The notes under the pieces: generated by a model
Database searches by the model: none
What the model was told of the DNA's origin: nothing
Seen by the model: the letters and a program-made list of their open reading frames with translations, nothing else
Assembly: GCA_041739345.1 (NCBI GenBank)
Contig: JBGSNZ010000026.1
Span: 42,249 to 106,248 of the forward strand
Reading direction: 5' to 3'
Source of the DNA: DIGJ01 sp041739345
GTDB lineage: Bacteria > Bacillota > Clostridia > Lachnospirales > Lachnospiraceae
Length of the DNA stretch: 64,000 nt
Translations under genes and position numbers: made by a program
Shown here: piece by piece, positions 17,880 to 26,394 of the stretch
How the letters are laid out: each line of letters opens with the position of its first letter
How positions within the stretch are numbered: the stretch's first letter is position 1

Positions 17880-19391
17880 CTATTCGGCTACACCAATCTT
17901 TTGGTCAAATTGTGTCGCATATTTTAGGATGATATCTTGAGTTGCTTCCTCTGTTTTTAACTGTCCAGTTATCTTTCCATCACACATTACAATCACTCGA
18001 TCTGAGATTCCCATTACCTCAGACATTTCAGATGAAACAAAGAGAACGCCAATCCCTTGTAGCTTTAACTGATTCATCAGATTATATATTTCTACTTTTG
18101 CCGATACATCAATACCTCTAGTTGGTTCATCGAAAATAACTACTTTTGAGTTTCTTGCTAACCACTTACCCACAACTACTTTTTGTTGGTTTCCACCAGA
18201 TAAGCTTCCCGCATTTACTTCATTATTTGGTAGTTTTATTTTTAAATCTTCTACTGTTGAATCCGTCATTTCTATTTCTTTTGATTGATTCACAACACCA
18301 AATTTATTACATAAGAAATCCAAATTGGATAATGCAATGTTTTCTCTTACACTTAACTTCGTGCATAACCCATCTTTTTTACGATCTTCTGGAGCTAATA
18401 CAATCCCTGCCTTAATGGCATCCATTGGCTTTTGGATTTTCACTTCTTTACCCTCTAGGTAAATCTCACCGCTTTCTTTTGCATCGACTCCAAATATCGC
18501 CCTTGTGGTTTCCGTTCTTCCTGCACCCATCAAGCCTGCAATTCCTACGATTTCACCTTCATATAAATCAAAGTTTATATTTCTAACCATATGACCTGCA
18601 TTTAGATTTTTAACTTCTAATATTTTTTTCCCTTTTTTGCAGTTAACTTTAGGAAATTTTTCCTTAATTTCCCGACCTACCATATTGGATATAATCTCTT
18701 CCAGATCCGTGTCTTTAAAATTCATACTAGTTATGTATTGCCCATCTCTTAAAATTGTAACTCTGTCCACTATATGCTGCAATTCCTCTAATCTATGCGA
18801 AATATATACAATACCGCATCCCTGAGCTTTGAGTTTCTTAATGATTCGGAATAAATCATCAATTTCTTTGCTTGTCAGTGCACTTGTTGGTTCATCCATA
18901 ATAAGTACTTTGGCATTTGTGGATAATGCTTTTGCGATTTCAACCATCTGCTGTTTTGATACTGCCAAATCTCCTACAATCGTCTTGGGTGAAATATCTA
19001 TATTAAGCTTATCTAAAATTTCTTTTGCCTGCTTTTCCATTTCTCTATTTGCAAGTACACCATAATTTGTAATTTCCCTATCTAGAAAAATATTTTCCGC
19101 AACCGTCAAATGCTTACACATATTTAATTCCTGATGGATAATGGCAACTCCTAACTCCTGAGCCTTCTTAGGTGACATCTCTTCTACGTCTTTTCCGAAG
19201 ATCTGTATTGTGCCTTCGTCTTTTGTATATACACCACTTAATATTTTCATAAGAGTGGACTTTCCAGCACCATTTTCTCCAAGTAATGCTAATACTTCTC
19301 CACCTTTTAATTTAAAGTCAACTTTATCAAGTGCCAATACGCCTGGGAACCTTTTTGTAACACCATGTAATTCAACCATATATTCTTCCAT
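17880..19391 (-). CDS. Sugar ABC importer twin ATPase (RbsA/MglA type)
   Basis: This 503-residue protein has two ABC domains. Domain 1 shows LLGENGAGKSTLMKIL, LAVSKQQMVEIAKAL and LIMDEPTSAL. Domain 2 shows IAGLMGAGRTETTRAIFG, LSGGNQQKVVVGKWLA and VIFDEPTRGIDV. All catalytic motifs in domain 1 are intact, in contrast to the degenerate homologue at 9486-10937. First gene of the importer operon; the GGGGAAG ribosome site precedes ATG at 19391. Confidence 0.95.
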   Translation of the reverse strand: MEEYMVELHGVTKRFPGVLALDKVDFKLKGGEVLALLGENGAGKSTLMKILSGVYTKDEGTIQIFGKDVEEMSPKKAQELGVAIIHQELNMCKHLTVAENIFLDREITNYGVLANREMEKQAKEILDKLNIDISPKTIVGDLAVSKQQMVEIAKALSTNAKVLIMDEPTSALTSKEIDDLFRIIKKLKAQGCGIVYISHRLEELQHIVDRVTILRDGQYITSMNFKDTDLEEIISNMVGREIKEKFPKVNCKKGKKILEVKNLNAGHMVRNINFDLYEGEIVGIAGLMGAGRTETTRAIFGVDAKESGEIYLEGKEVKIQKPMDAIKAGIVLAPEDRKKDGLCTKLSVRENIALSNLDFLCNKFGVVNQSKEIEMTDSTVEDLKIKLPNNEVNAGSLSGGNQQKVVVGKWLARNSKVVIFDEPTRGIDVSAKVEIYNLMNQLKLQGIGVLFVSSEMSEVMGISDRVIVMCDGKITGQLKTEEATQDIILKYATQFDQKIGVAE

Positions 19392-19429
19392 TTACTTCCC
19401 CTACTTTCTCTCTTGGTCTAATATAAATA

Positions 19430-19482
19430 TATCACCCCCTATTGTTGAATTATAGGGGTGTTTCTTTTGAATCAGGGGGGTA
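19430..19482. promoter_or_regulatory. Direct repeats and hairpin upstream of the sugar importer
   Basis: Two copies of TTGAATNNNNGGGG-like sequence (19445-19460 and 19467-19482) are spaced 22 bp apart. The first also forms an inverted repeat with the CACCCCCTAT at about 19432-19441, and a TATAAT-like hexamer on the minus strand lies in it. Two-turn direct repeats are typical sites for AraC-type regulators, so the YesN-type regulator is a candidate binder. This is inferred. Confidence 0.4.
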
Positions 19483-19604
19483 TCCTTTTGTTTAAAGAAA
19501 GAAATTAAAATTGGAATATTGTAGCACTTTCAAATCAATTCCACTAAGCAAGGTATTTGCTTCTACAATCTTTCGCTCCCACCCTTTTTTTCTGCTTATA
19601 AGTA

Positions 19605-20290
19605 CAAGGGTAATTAACGTTGGAGCCTAAAGGCTCATCGAAAAAGTTCTACGGCCGCACAAACATTTTTCTGCCGAGACCAACAGGGCTCATTTTATTT
19701 GCTTTGTTTTACCGGCTCACCCGTGAACGAGTCAACATATTCCTTCAACGTCATTTGATCATATTCCAAATCTTCTTTTAGTTGATTTTGAATATACTCT
19801 TGTATCTTTTTTGCATTTTTTCCTACTGTATCTACATAATATCCTCGACACCAAAAATGTCTGTTTCCATATTTATATTTCAGATTTGCATGTCTTTCAA
19901 ATATCATCAGTGTACTCTTTCCCTTTAAATATCCCATGAAACTTGAAACACTTATATTCGGTGGAATTCTGACTAACATGTGTACATGATCTGGGCAAAT
20001 TTCTGCTTCTACTATTTCCACATCTTTTCTTTTAACAACATACTAAGAATATTTGCTATATCTTGTTTCAATTCTCGATATGCCACTTTTCTACGATATT
20101 TGGGTGCAAAGACTATGTGATACTTACAATTCCACTTTGAATGTGATAAACTACTTACGTCCATATGGACTACCTCCTTTGATTAATTTGTGTGGCTGCG
20201 AACCAACACTCATTATATTACTGGAGGTTTTTTACTTGAAGCTAAAGCTGCTGTGGTCACACCTGCATAGCAGGTGGTTTATTAAAAGCC
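19605..20290 (-). mobile_element. Decayed IS200/IS605-type insertion sequence (single tnpA)
   Basis: The region holds a frameshifted Y1 transposase gene. Downstream of it is a GAGCC-TAAA-GGCTC hairpin at 19623-19636. Upstream is a CACCTGC-ATA-GCAGGTG hairpin at 20260-20276. Subterminal hairpins rather than inverted repeats are the hallmark of this family. No tnpB is present. Exact ends are estimated. The element sits between the sugar importer promoter and the galactan operon terminator, so it disrupts no visible gene. Confidence 0.75.
19695..20164 (-). pseudogene. tnpA: IS200-type transposase TnpA, frameshifted
   Basis: Reading from ATG at 20164 (ribosome site AAAGGAGG) gives the family N-terminus, including SKWNCKYHIVFAPKYRRK. 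It then stops after about 50 codons near 20015. The rest continues in another frame from about 20040 as KRKDVEIVEAEICPDHVHML, with the HUH pair His-Val-His and FMGYLKGKSTLMIFE, plus GYYVDTVGKN holding the catalytic Tyr. One base appears missing in the A-rich stretch at about 20025-20040. Programmed frameshifting is not known for this family, so I call it inactive. Confidence 0.85.
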
Positions 20291-20298
20291 CGCTATAC

Positions 20299-20343
20299 AA
20301 AAAAATGAGGGAAGAGTCCCACTTATTGGTTCTCTTCCCTCAT
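20299..20343 (-). terminator. Terminator of the galactan operon
   Basis: On the minus strand a 12-bp stem (ATGAGGGAAGAG with its complement) is followed by a run of seven T residues. It lies 77 bases after the secreted galactanase gene. Confidence 0.9.
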
Positions 20344-20419
20344 ATACTTTTTAATAATCCAACTATCTATCATACTGGTATTTTTTTGTGATTAATACTA
20401 CATTTATTAGCTTTCTATG

Positions 20420-22081
20420 CTACTCGACTTTCCTAAGAATTGCCATATCCAAGTTGCACCAATCATTCGCTCCCGCAACGCTATATACTCCAATATCCAA
20501 CGTATTATTCGTCACTACAATTTCATCAATTGAATAAATATTCCAATTGATGTCACTAGTTGTAATTGTAGTATTAAGCTCGCTTCCTCCGTAGTTCTTT
20601 GCATAAAGTTGCAAGGTATCTTGTGTCCCATTTGTCATGGCCCATAATGAAAACTGATATGTTCCATTTGGTATATTTGTAAATGTCTTATATAGTGAGC
20701 AAGTATAATCTTCGTCATCCCATAAAGTCAATTTGTAATCTCCATCAAACGCGCTTCCATATTCAGTTTTCACTATTTCATTATTTGAAGAATTGTTAAG
20801 CCATATATTCCATCCACTAGGTGTAGTAGTAATTCCATCTTGTTCGAAACTAATATTAGAGAGAAGGTTTTCACTAGGCTGATTTAATACTTTTATTGAA
20901 TCAAGAGTATTACCACTAAAATCAAATAGGGTCATATTATCCCATGTGTTGCTAGGGGTAACCGTATCATTTTTATATGCGACGCCTGCATCTGTAGCAT
21001 ATGTACCACCGTCTACCGGTACCCACTCTGGCTCCCAGTAGAAAAATCCAATACCTTTATCATCTGGTACGTTCAATATAATGGATTCCAAATCATTCAT
21101 GAATTCATACTGACCTTCAACAGTTGCAGCATATCCACCTGTTTCTTCATCACCACTAATAAATACATTTCCGGCACCATCACCATCTTCTGTTGTCCAT
21201 GCATAGGCTGTCTCGACTACACATACTTCTTTATTATATGTTGTAGCAAGGTAATTTAAGTTGTACTGCAATCCGTCCATAGTTCCGTGCCACATCGGAT
21301 AATAAGAAAGACCAAAAACATCAAAATCGAGATTAGGTGCCTCAGCAAGTAATCCACCAAAAAACCATGTGTATAATTGATTCTTTCCACCCTGATCCAA
21401 GTGTAACATTATCTTTGTATTTGATGCTGACGAATCTCTAACTCCTGAAATAGCTAATTCCAAAAGTTCTGCAAGATTTGAAAAGTCTTCATCTGTTCCG
21501 ATTTTTCCATCTTCATGAAGAATACCAGAAGAAATTTCATTTCCTACCTGTACCATATCCGGAACTATTCCGACAGATGCAAAATCATTTAATGTTGTCT
21601 TTATATATGTATATAAAGTTGTTTTTAGCTCAGAATATGTTAAATTTTCCCATGCCTTTGGCTTAATCTGGTTTGATGGATCTGCCCAGAAATCACTCAA
21701 GTGAAAATCTATAAGAATTTTCATCCCCAGATTTTTTGCTCTTTTTGCCAAAGCAAGAGTGGTAGCATAATCATTATTTCCTCCACCATACGCATTTCCA
21801 TTTTCATCATATGGATCCACCCACAACTTAAGTCGAACATAATTAGCCCCATTGTTATTTAAAATTGTCAGCGCATCATTTTCAACTCCATTCTGATAAT
21901 ACTTTGCACCCAAATCCTCTAACATATCAAGCGTTGATACATCAACACCTCTAATAAAACTGTCTGTATCAACTGCGCCAGTGTTTGTAGATGCATTTAC
22001 TGTTGTAACCGAACTACCAAACAGTTGACAAGCTATAAGCACTGTCGCCATAGCTAATGTAAATAACCTTCTCTTAATCAT
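20420..22081 (-). CDS. ganB: Secreted endo-beta-1,4-galactanase, GH53 with C-terminal CBM61-like domain
   Basis: The signal peptide (MIKRRLFTLAMATVLIACQLFG...VNA) shows export. Residues 40-390 are a GH53 barrel: FIRGVDVSTLDMLEDLGA, WVDPYDENGNAYGGGNND, acid/base Glu in VQVGNEISSG, and nucleophile Glu in VCVVETAYAW. It would cut beta-1,4-galactan side chains of pectin outside the cell. From about residue 400, NISFEQDGITTTPSGW to the end is a beta-sandwich similar to galactan-binding CBM61. It is the last gene of the importer operon. The ribosome site is AAAGGAG. A cytoplasmic-type paralogue lies at 25111-26184. Confidence 0.94.
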   Translation of the reverse strand: MIKRRLFTLAMATVLIACQLFGSSVTTVNASTNTGAVDTDSFIRGVDVSTLDMLEDLGAKYYQNGVENDALTILNNNGANYVRLKLWVDPYDENGNAYGGGNNDYATTLALAKRAKNLGMKILIDFHLSDFWADPSNQIKPKAWENLTYSELKTTLYTYIKTTLNDFASVGIVPDMVQVGNEISSGILHEDGKIGTDEDFSNLAELLELAISGVRDSSASNTKIMLHLDQGGKNQLYTWFFGGLLAEAPNLDFDVFGLSYYPMWHGTMDGLQYNLNYLATTYNKEVCVVETAYAWTTEDGDGAGNVFISGDEETGGYAATVEGQYEFMNDLESIILNVPDDKGIGFFYWEPEWVPVDGGTYATDAGVAYKNDTVTPSNTWDNMTLFDFSGNTLDSIKVLNQPSENLLSNISFEQDGITTTPSGWNIWLNNSSNNEIVKTEYGSAFDGDYKLTLWDDEDYTCSLYKTFTNIPNGTYQFSLWAMTNGTQDTLQLYAKNYGGSELNTTITTSDINWNIYSIDEIVVTNNTLDIGVYSVAGANDWCNLDMAILRKVE

Positions 22082-22127
22082 TAATTCTTTCTCCTTTCAA
22101 AATTTTAATTTTAGTATATCTGAATGG

Positions 22128-22973
22128 TTAGCCTTTGACCCCTCCGGCTACCAACCCATTCTGAATAAAACGTTGCAGACACATAAATACAATCATAATC
22201 GGTAATGATGAAATTACTGCTGCTGCTGAAAACATTGTCCAGTGTGCTGCAAACTGATCACTGATAAATGACTGTAATCCTAATGCCAATGTCATTTTTC
22301 CTGGTGTCTGCAAGAAAATGGATGTAATGACGTATTCGCTATATGTCGCAATAAACGAAAATAAGAATATAACGGCTAACTGTGGTGTTGCCAATGGCAT
22401 AATAATTCTATAAAATACCTGGAACTGATTTGCTCCATCCATCATAGCTGCCTCATCAAGTTCGACTGGAATCCCATCAATATATGATTTTAACAGCCAA
22501 ATATTAAATGCACTTCCTCCTGCCAAAACAAAAATAAGAGCAATGTTACTATCTACCAGTCCATACTTGTATATTAATATATAATAACCAGCTACTGCCA
22601 TGCTATTTGGGAAAACCTGTAAAATAAGTAATGACATCAATCCATATTTTCTGCCTACAAATCTATGTCTGGCAAAGGCAAAGGCAGCCAAAGATGTCAT
22701 AATAAGCTGAATAACAGCTACGATAAGGCAAAACTTCAATGAATTGAACACCCACAATAAAAAATTTGTTTCTTTAAACAGTTCCACATAATGCTGTGTA
22801 CTGAACTTCTCCGGTAATAATGAAGATAGAAAAAAACTGTCCCCAGCAGAAAACGATGACATGACAATCCACAGTACCGGAAATAAAACCAATACTATAG
22901 TTATCCATATCATTACACGGCTTATCCACAAAGTTCTGATATCTGATTTGGACTTCTTCTCTTTATATTTCAT
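22128..22973 (-). CDS. Oligosaccharide ABC permease (MalG type; galactooligosaccharide)
   Basis: The 281-residue membrane protein has six predicted membrane segments and the EAA loop ELDEAAMMDGANQFQVFYRIIMPL. The family imports oligosaccharides; flanking GH53 genes indicate galactooligosaccharides. Its ribosome site AAGGAGG lies inside the end of the upstream permease gene, one base separating the two genes, so translation is coupled. No ATPase gene is in the operon, so a shared MsmX-type ATPase elsewhere is expected. Confidence 0.93.
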   Translation of the reverse strand: MKYKEKKSKSDIRTLWISRVMIWITIVLVLFPVLWIVMSSFSAGDSFFLSSLLPEKFSTQHYVELFKETNFLLWVFNSLKFCLIVAVIQLIMTSLAAFAFARHRFVGRKYGLMSLLILQVFPNSMAVAGYYILIYKYGLVDSNIALIFVLAGGSAFNIWLLKSYIDGIPVELDEAAMMDGANQFQVFYRIIMPLATPQLAVIFLFSFIATYSEYVITSIFLQTPGKMTLALGLQSFISDQFAAHWTMFSAAAVISSLPIMIVFMCLQRFIQNGLVAGGVKG

Positions 22974-22974
22974 C

Positions 22975-23886
22975 CTAATCTACCTCCTTGAATGAACCGG
23001 ATAGATGCATATTGATTAGCGTAAAAGTACCCACAATAATGAATATCAATACACAAAATGTTGCTGATAGCTCATATCGATTTGACCATGTAGTCATCTT
23101 ATATGTAGTACTTGCAAGAATATCTGTATATCCCGCAAACTGATTGTCAACTCTTGCCGGACCACCTTGTGTAATCATATAGATATTTCCAAAATTATTA
23201 AAGTTTGCAGCAAAAGAGGAAATCACAAGAGGAATGGAAAGCTTTGTCACCATAGGTAACGTAATACTCTTAAAGCACTGAAACTTTGATGCCCCGTCCA
23301 TCTTCGCTGCTTCATAATAATCACTGGAAATTGCTTGTAGTCCGCCAAGGCACACATTCATCATATATGGAAATCCCAGCCATACATTTACGATAATAAT
23401 ACCTACACGTGCCCAGAAGGGATCCGTAAGCCATGGAACACTCCATGCGAATCCTATTGTTTGAAGCAGATTATTGATTCCTCCATATTGTTCATTCAGC
23501 AATCCCTGCCATGCAAGAATGGCAATTGTTGATGGTAATGCCCACGGAACTATCAATATGGCTCTGTATATTTTGGACTCCTTCATATGCGGATTGTTAA
23601 GCAACATTGCCAAAACAAGTCCCATTGCATAGGATCCACCAGTACTCAATATAGCAAAGCACACTGTCCAGCCAAGAACTGGGAAGAAAACATTTTTAAT
23701 ACTTCCAGAAAAAACTGTCAGATAATTTTCAAATCCCACAAATGAATAATCATCCAGATGATACATATTGTAATTTGTAAATGATAAAATCACTGTATAT
23801 ACAATAGGCAGGCAAGTCACTAACAATATTGAAATCAGCGCCGGTGATAAATAAGCATAGGCTCTGGCATTATTTTTCTTTCTCAT
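22975..23886 (-). CDS. Oligosaccharide ABC permease (MalF type; galactooligosaccharide)
   Basis: This 303-residue permease begins MRKKNNARAYAYLSPALISILL and has the EAA loop YYEAAKMDGASKFQCFKSITLP near residue 190. It lacks the large extra loop of enteric MalF, as usual in Firmicutes. It forms a heterodimer with the MalG-type protein next to it. It lies 7 bases after the binding-protein gene. Confidence 0.93.
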   Translation of the reverse strand: MRKKNNARAYAYLSPALISILLVTCLPIVYTVILSFTNYNMYHLDDYSFVGFENYLTVFSGSIKNVFFPVLGWTVCFAILSTGGSYAMGLVLAMLLNNPHMKESKIYRAILIVPWALPSTIAILAWQGLLNEQYGGINNLLQTIGFAWSVPWLTDPFWARVGIIIVNVWLGFPYMMNVCLGGLQAISSDYYEAAKMDGASKFQCFKSITLPMVTKLSIPLVISSFAANFNNFGNIYMITQGGPARVDNQFAGYTDILASTTYKMTTWSNRYELSATFCVLIFIIVGTFTLINMHLSGSFKEVD

Positions 23887-23893
23887 AAAATCA

Positions 23894-25096
23894 CTACTTT
23901 CCTGAATTCATCAATTTAATTGCTTCCTGCAATTGATTAACCATATTTTCGGCAGCTTCTTTGGCAGTCAGCTCACCTGACCACATAGATCTGATATTAT
24001 TGATATGTATGTCCCAAAGCTGTCCCATCTCAGAAACTGTTGGCATCGGTTCTCCATTGTTAATCTGGGCTATAAATGCCTTTGAAAATTCATTGCTTTC
24101 AATTTCATCCATACTCTGATCCGAAAGTTTTGCCGGTATTCTATCTCCTGAATCGTACATCCCGGCAGCACCATTATCAATGAGATACATAATGAAATCC
24201 CATGCTTTATCCTGATTATTGCTCTTGTTGCTGACAAAACTTACCTGAGTACCAACCGGAGTAATAAATGGCTGTCCATTAAATGACGGCATCTCAGAAA
24301 TCGCGAATGAAGTACCTGCCGATGTAAAACCATCTATGTCCCAAGGTCCGCCAATGTAATATGCACACTTTCCATTCTGGAAATTACTTCTTGCAATATC
24401 TGCCGTAACATCCTCTGTAATTACATTGTACTTTTTGTACAGATCATTAATGAATTCATATGCCTGTACACCACCATCATTTGCAAGCCCTATATCACTG
24501 CTATCGTATGCACCATCTTGATACTTAAAAATATATCCACCGCAAGCTCTCACAAATCCCAAATCATAATAGATACTCGTAGCATCAAACTGTACGCCTC
24601 CATTTTCGGATGCCTGCTCTACAAGTTGTTCCCATGTCTGTGGAACTTCCGAAACCATATCTGTATTATAGAACAAAGCTGTTGTTTCAACAGAAAGCGG
24701 AGCCGCACATCTTGTTCCATCTACATAACATGCCTGAATGGCTGCGTCCGAAAAATCACTGTCATTGTATAAATCATCTGGCACTTTTGCAGTCAGATTA
24801 GAATTAACATAATCCGCAAGCTGATCATTCGGAATGCCTACAACTGCATCAGGGCCTGAATCACTTTTTGCTGCCTGTGCGAACTGCTGAACCGCCGGAG
24901 ATTGATGAATCACTTCGACTTCATATCCGTTTTTTTCTCCCCACTCATCCGCATATTTTTGAATAGTTTCTACCTCAACACTCATATTGGTCCAGATAGT
25001 CAACTTGGTATCTGCCTCCTTGGAAGAACCACAGGCAGTCAATATCCCAACAGCTAGTAATCCGGTCATCATTACCATAATCGCTTTTTTCTTCAT
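23894..25096 (-). CDS. Galactooligosaccharide-binding lipoprotein (MalE type)
   Basis: The signal MKKKAIMVMMTGLLAVGILTAC ends in a lipobox Cys. The mature protein is an extracellular solute-binding family 1 protein: LTIWTNMSVEVETIQKYADEWG, KSDSGPDAVVGIPNDQLADY and GKCAYYIGGPWDIDGF. It delivers oligosaccharides to the two permeases after it. I start at ATG 25096 (GAGG 8 bases upstream) rather than 25102. The ligand is inferred from flanking GH53 genes. Confidence 0.93.
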   Translation of the reverse strand: MKKKAIMVMMTGLLAVGILTACGSSKEADTKLTIWTNMSVEVETIQKYADEWGEKNGYEVEVIHQSPAVQQFAQAAKSDSGPDAVVGIPNDQLADYVNSNLTAKVPDDLYNDSDFSDAAIQACYVDGTRCAAPLSVETTALFYNTDMVSEVPQTWEQLVEQASENGGVQFDATSIYYDLGFVRACGGYIFKYQDGAYDSSDIGLANDGGVQAYEFINDLYKKYNVITEDVTADIARSNFQNGKCAYYIGGPWDIDGFTSAGTSFAISEMPSFNGQPFITPVGTQVSFVSNKSNNQDKAWDFIMYLIDNGAAGMYDSGDRIPAKLSDQSMDEIESNEFSKAFIAQINNGEPMPTVSEMGQLWDIHINNIRSMWSGELTAKEAAENMVNQLQEAIKLMNSGK

Positions 25097-25110
25097 AATC
25101 ATTACCTCTT

Positions 25111-26184
25111 TTACATAGTTTTTAAGTTCAATAAAGCTCTGTTTGCATACCCTTTTGCATCAAATAATGCTTGATTTGCCATAGAATTTCCGGCCTCAAC
25201 TTTATCCTTCATGTAAATGCTTCCACTCTGATTTGCCCAGGTACAGTCAGAAATCGGAAGCCATGCAGGTTCCCAATAAAAAACACCTATTCCTCTTCCT
25301 CCCTCTACACTGCTAACTGTTGCATACAGCTCTCTTAAAAAAGCTTCCTGTCCCTCCATAGTGGCGGGATATCCTGATGCCTTCTCCTGTTCCTTTGAAA
25401 ACACAAGACCAGTGCATCCAAGTGTTTCTGTCGTATATCCTATGGATGTTTCTGCAATCAATACTTCCTTCTCGTATTTCTTGCTTATATCATTCATATT
25501 GTTTAGAAGCAACTGCAGACTACCATTCCAATGAGGATAATATGACATTCCAATCACATCAAAATCAAGATTATATGGTTCTATTTTATCAAACCATTGT
25601 CTGTACATTTCATTATCTGTACCAAAATCAAGATGAATCACGATCTTCGCATCCGGACATTCTTCTCTTACTCCCCTTACTCCTGCTTTAAGAAGGCCAA
25701 CCATCGTCTCAGTATTATTAACATAACCATCTGGCCATAGCAGTCCTTTTGTTATTTCATTTCCAACTTGTACCATTTGAGGAACCATTTTTTGATTTTT
25801 TAATGATTTTAATGTGTCTACAGTATGTAAATAAACGGCAGTTTCCAAATTATTTCCATTCAAACTTTCCCATGCTTTAGGTTTTATCTGTTTAGCCGGA
25901 TCTGCCCAAAAATCACTGTAATGAAAGTCTACCATAAAAGACATCCCACTTTCTACAGTACGACGAGCAAGTTCAATTGTCGTCTGTAAATCATTCAGTC
26001 CACCGCCATAAGGATTCCCTTTCTCATCATATGGATCCGGCCATATTCTGAGACGGACCATATTGGTACCACACTTTTGTAAAAGTCGAAATATATCCTC
26101 TTTTTTTTCATTTAGATAATAGGATGCTCCATAAGATTCCAGTTCTTTAATCATGGACACATCCATTCCTTTAATAAGCTGCAT
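25111..26184 (-). CDS. Endo-beta-1,4-galactanase, GH53 without signal peptide
   Basis: The 357-residue protein begins directly MQLIKGMDVSMIKELE, with no signal or membrane anchor, so it should act in the cytoplasm. GH53 features are intact: MVRLRIWPDPYDEKGNPYGG, acid/base Glu in VQVGNEITKG, nucleophile Glu in EVLIAETSIGY and the FYWEPAWLP segment. It likely shortens imported galactooligosaccharides. It is the first gene of the operon with a ribosome site AAAGGAG and a near-consensus promoter 80 bases upstream. It carries only the catalytic domain, unlike the secreted paralogue. Confidence 0.93.
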   Translation of the reverse strand: MQLIKGMDVSMIKELESYGASYYLNEKKEDIFRLLQKCGTNMVRLRIWPDPYDEKGNPYGGGLNDLQTTIELARRTVESGMSFMVDFHYSDFWADPAKQIKPKAWESLNGNNLETAVYLHTVDTLKSLKNQKMVPQMVQVGNEITKGLLWPDGYVNNTETMVGLLKAGVRGVREECPDAKIVIHLDFGTDNEMYRQWFDKIEPYNLDFDVIGMSYYPHWNGSLQLLLNNMNDISKKYEKEVLIAETSIGYTTETLGCTGLVFSKEQEKASGYPATMEGQEAFLRELYATVSSVEGGRGIGVFYWEPAWLPISDCTWANQSGSIYMKDKVEAGNSMANQALFDAKGYANRALLNLKTM

Positions 26185-26236
26185 GATTACTCCTTTACAT
26201 ATAGTCTTTTCTTTAGGTTAATATTTTATCACTTAA

Positions 26237-26289
26237 TTAATAAATTATTTACTTTATTAAAATATATCATTTACCTATTACCTTGTCAA
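26237..26289 (-). promoter_or_regulatory. Promoter and operator of the galactan operon
   Basis: On the minus strand: TTGACA (26289-26284), a 17-bp spacer, TATATT (26266-26261). Immediately after lies the inverted repeat TTAATAAA-N8-TTTATTAA (26260-26237). The repeat sits across the expected transcription start, the classic place for a LacI-type repressor. The neighbouring LacI gene is the candidate. Confidence 0.65.
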
Positions 26290-26353
26290 TCACTCATCTG
26301 TTATTTCTTACTATATGCATTATTTCATCTTCTCTTTTTTGGTTAATATGCAC

Positions 26354-26383
26354 AAAAAAAGATGTCATAAGTAACATGACACC
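26354..26383 (-). terminator. Terminator after the LacI-type regulator gene
   Basis: On the minus strand a TGTCAT/ATGACA stem is followed by seven T residues. It lies just after the regulator's stop and separates it from the galactan operon promoter. Confidence 0.75.
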
Positions 26384-26394
26384 TCTCTTCAATC

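Noticed and set aside
20025..20045. Programmed frameshift in the IS200-type transposase
   Set aside because: The A-rich stretch is not a proper slippery heptamer and this family is not known to use frameshifting; decay is simpler.
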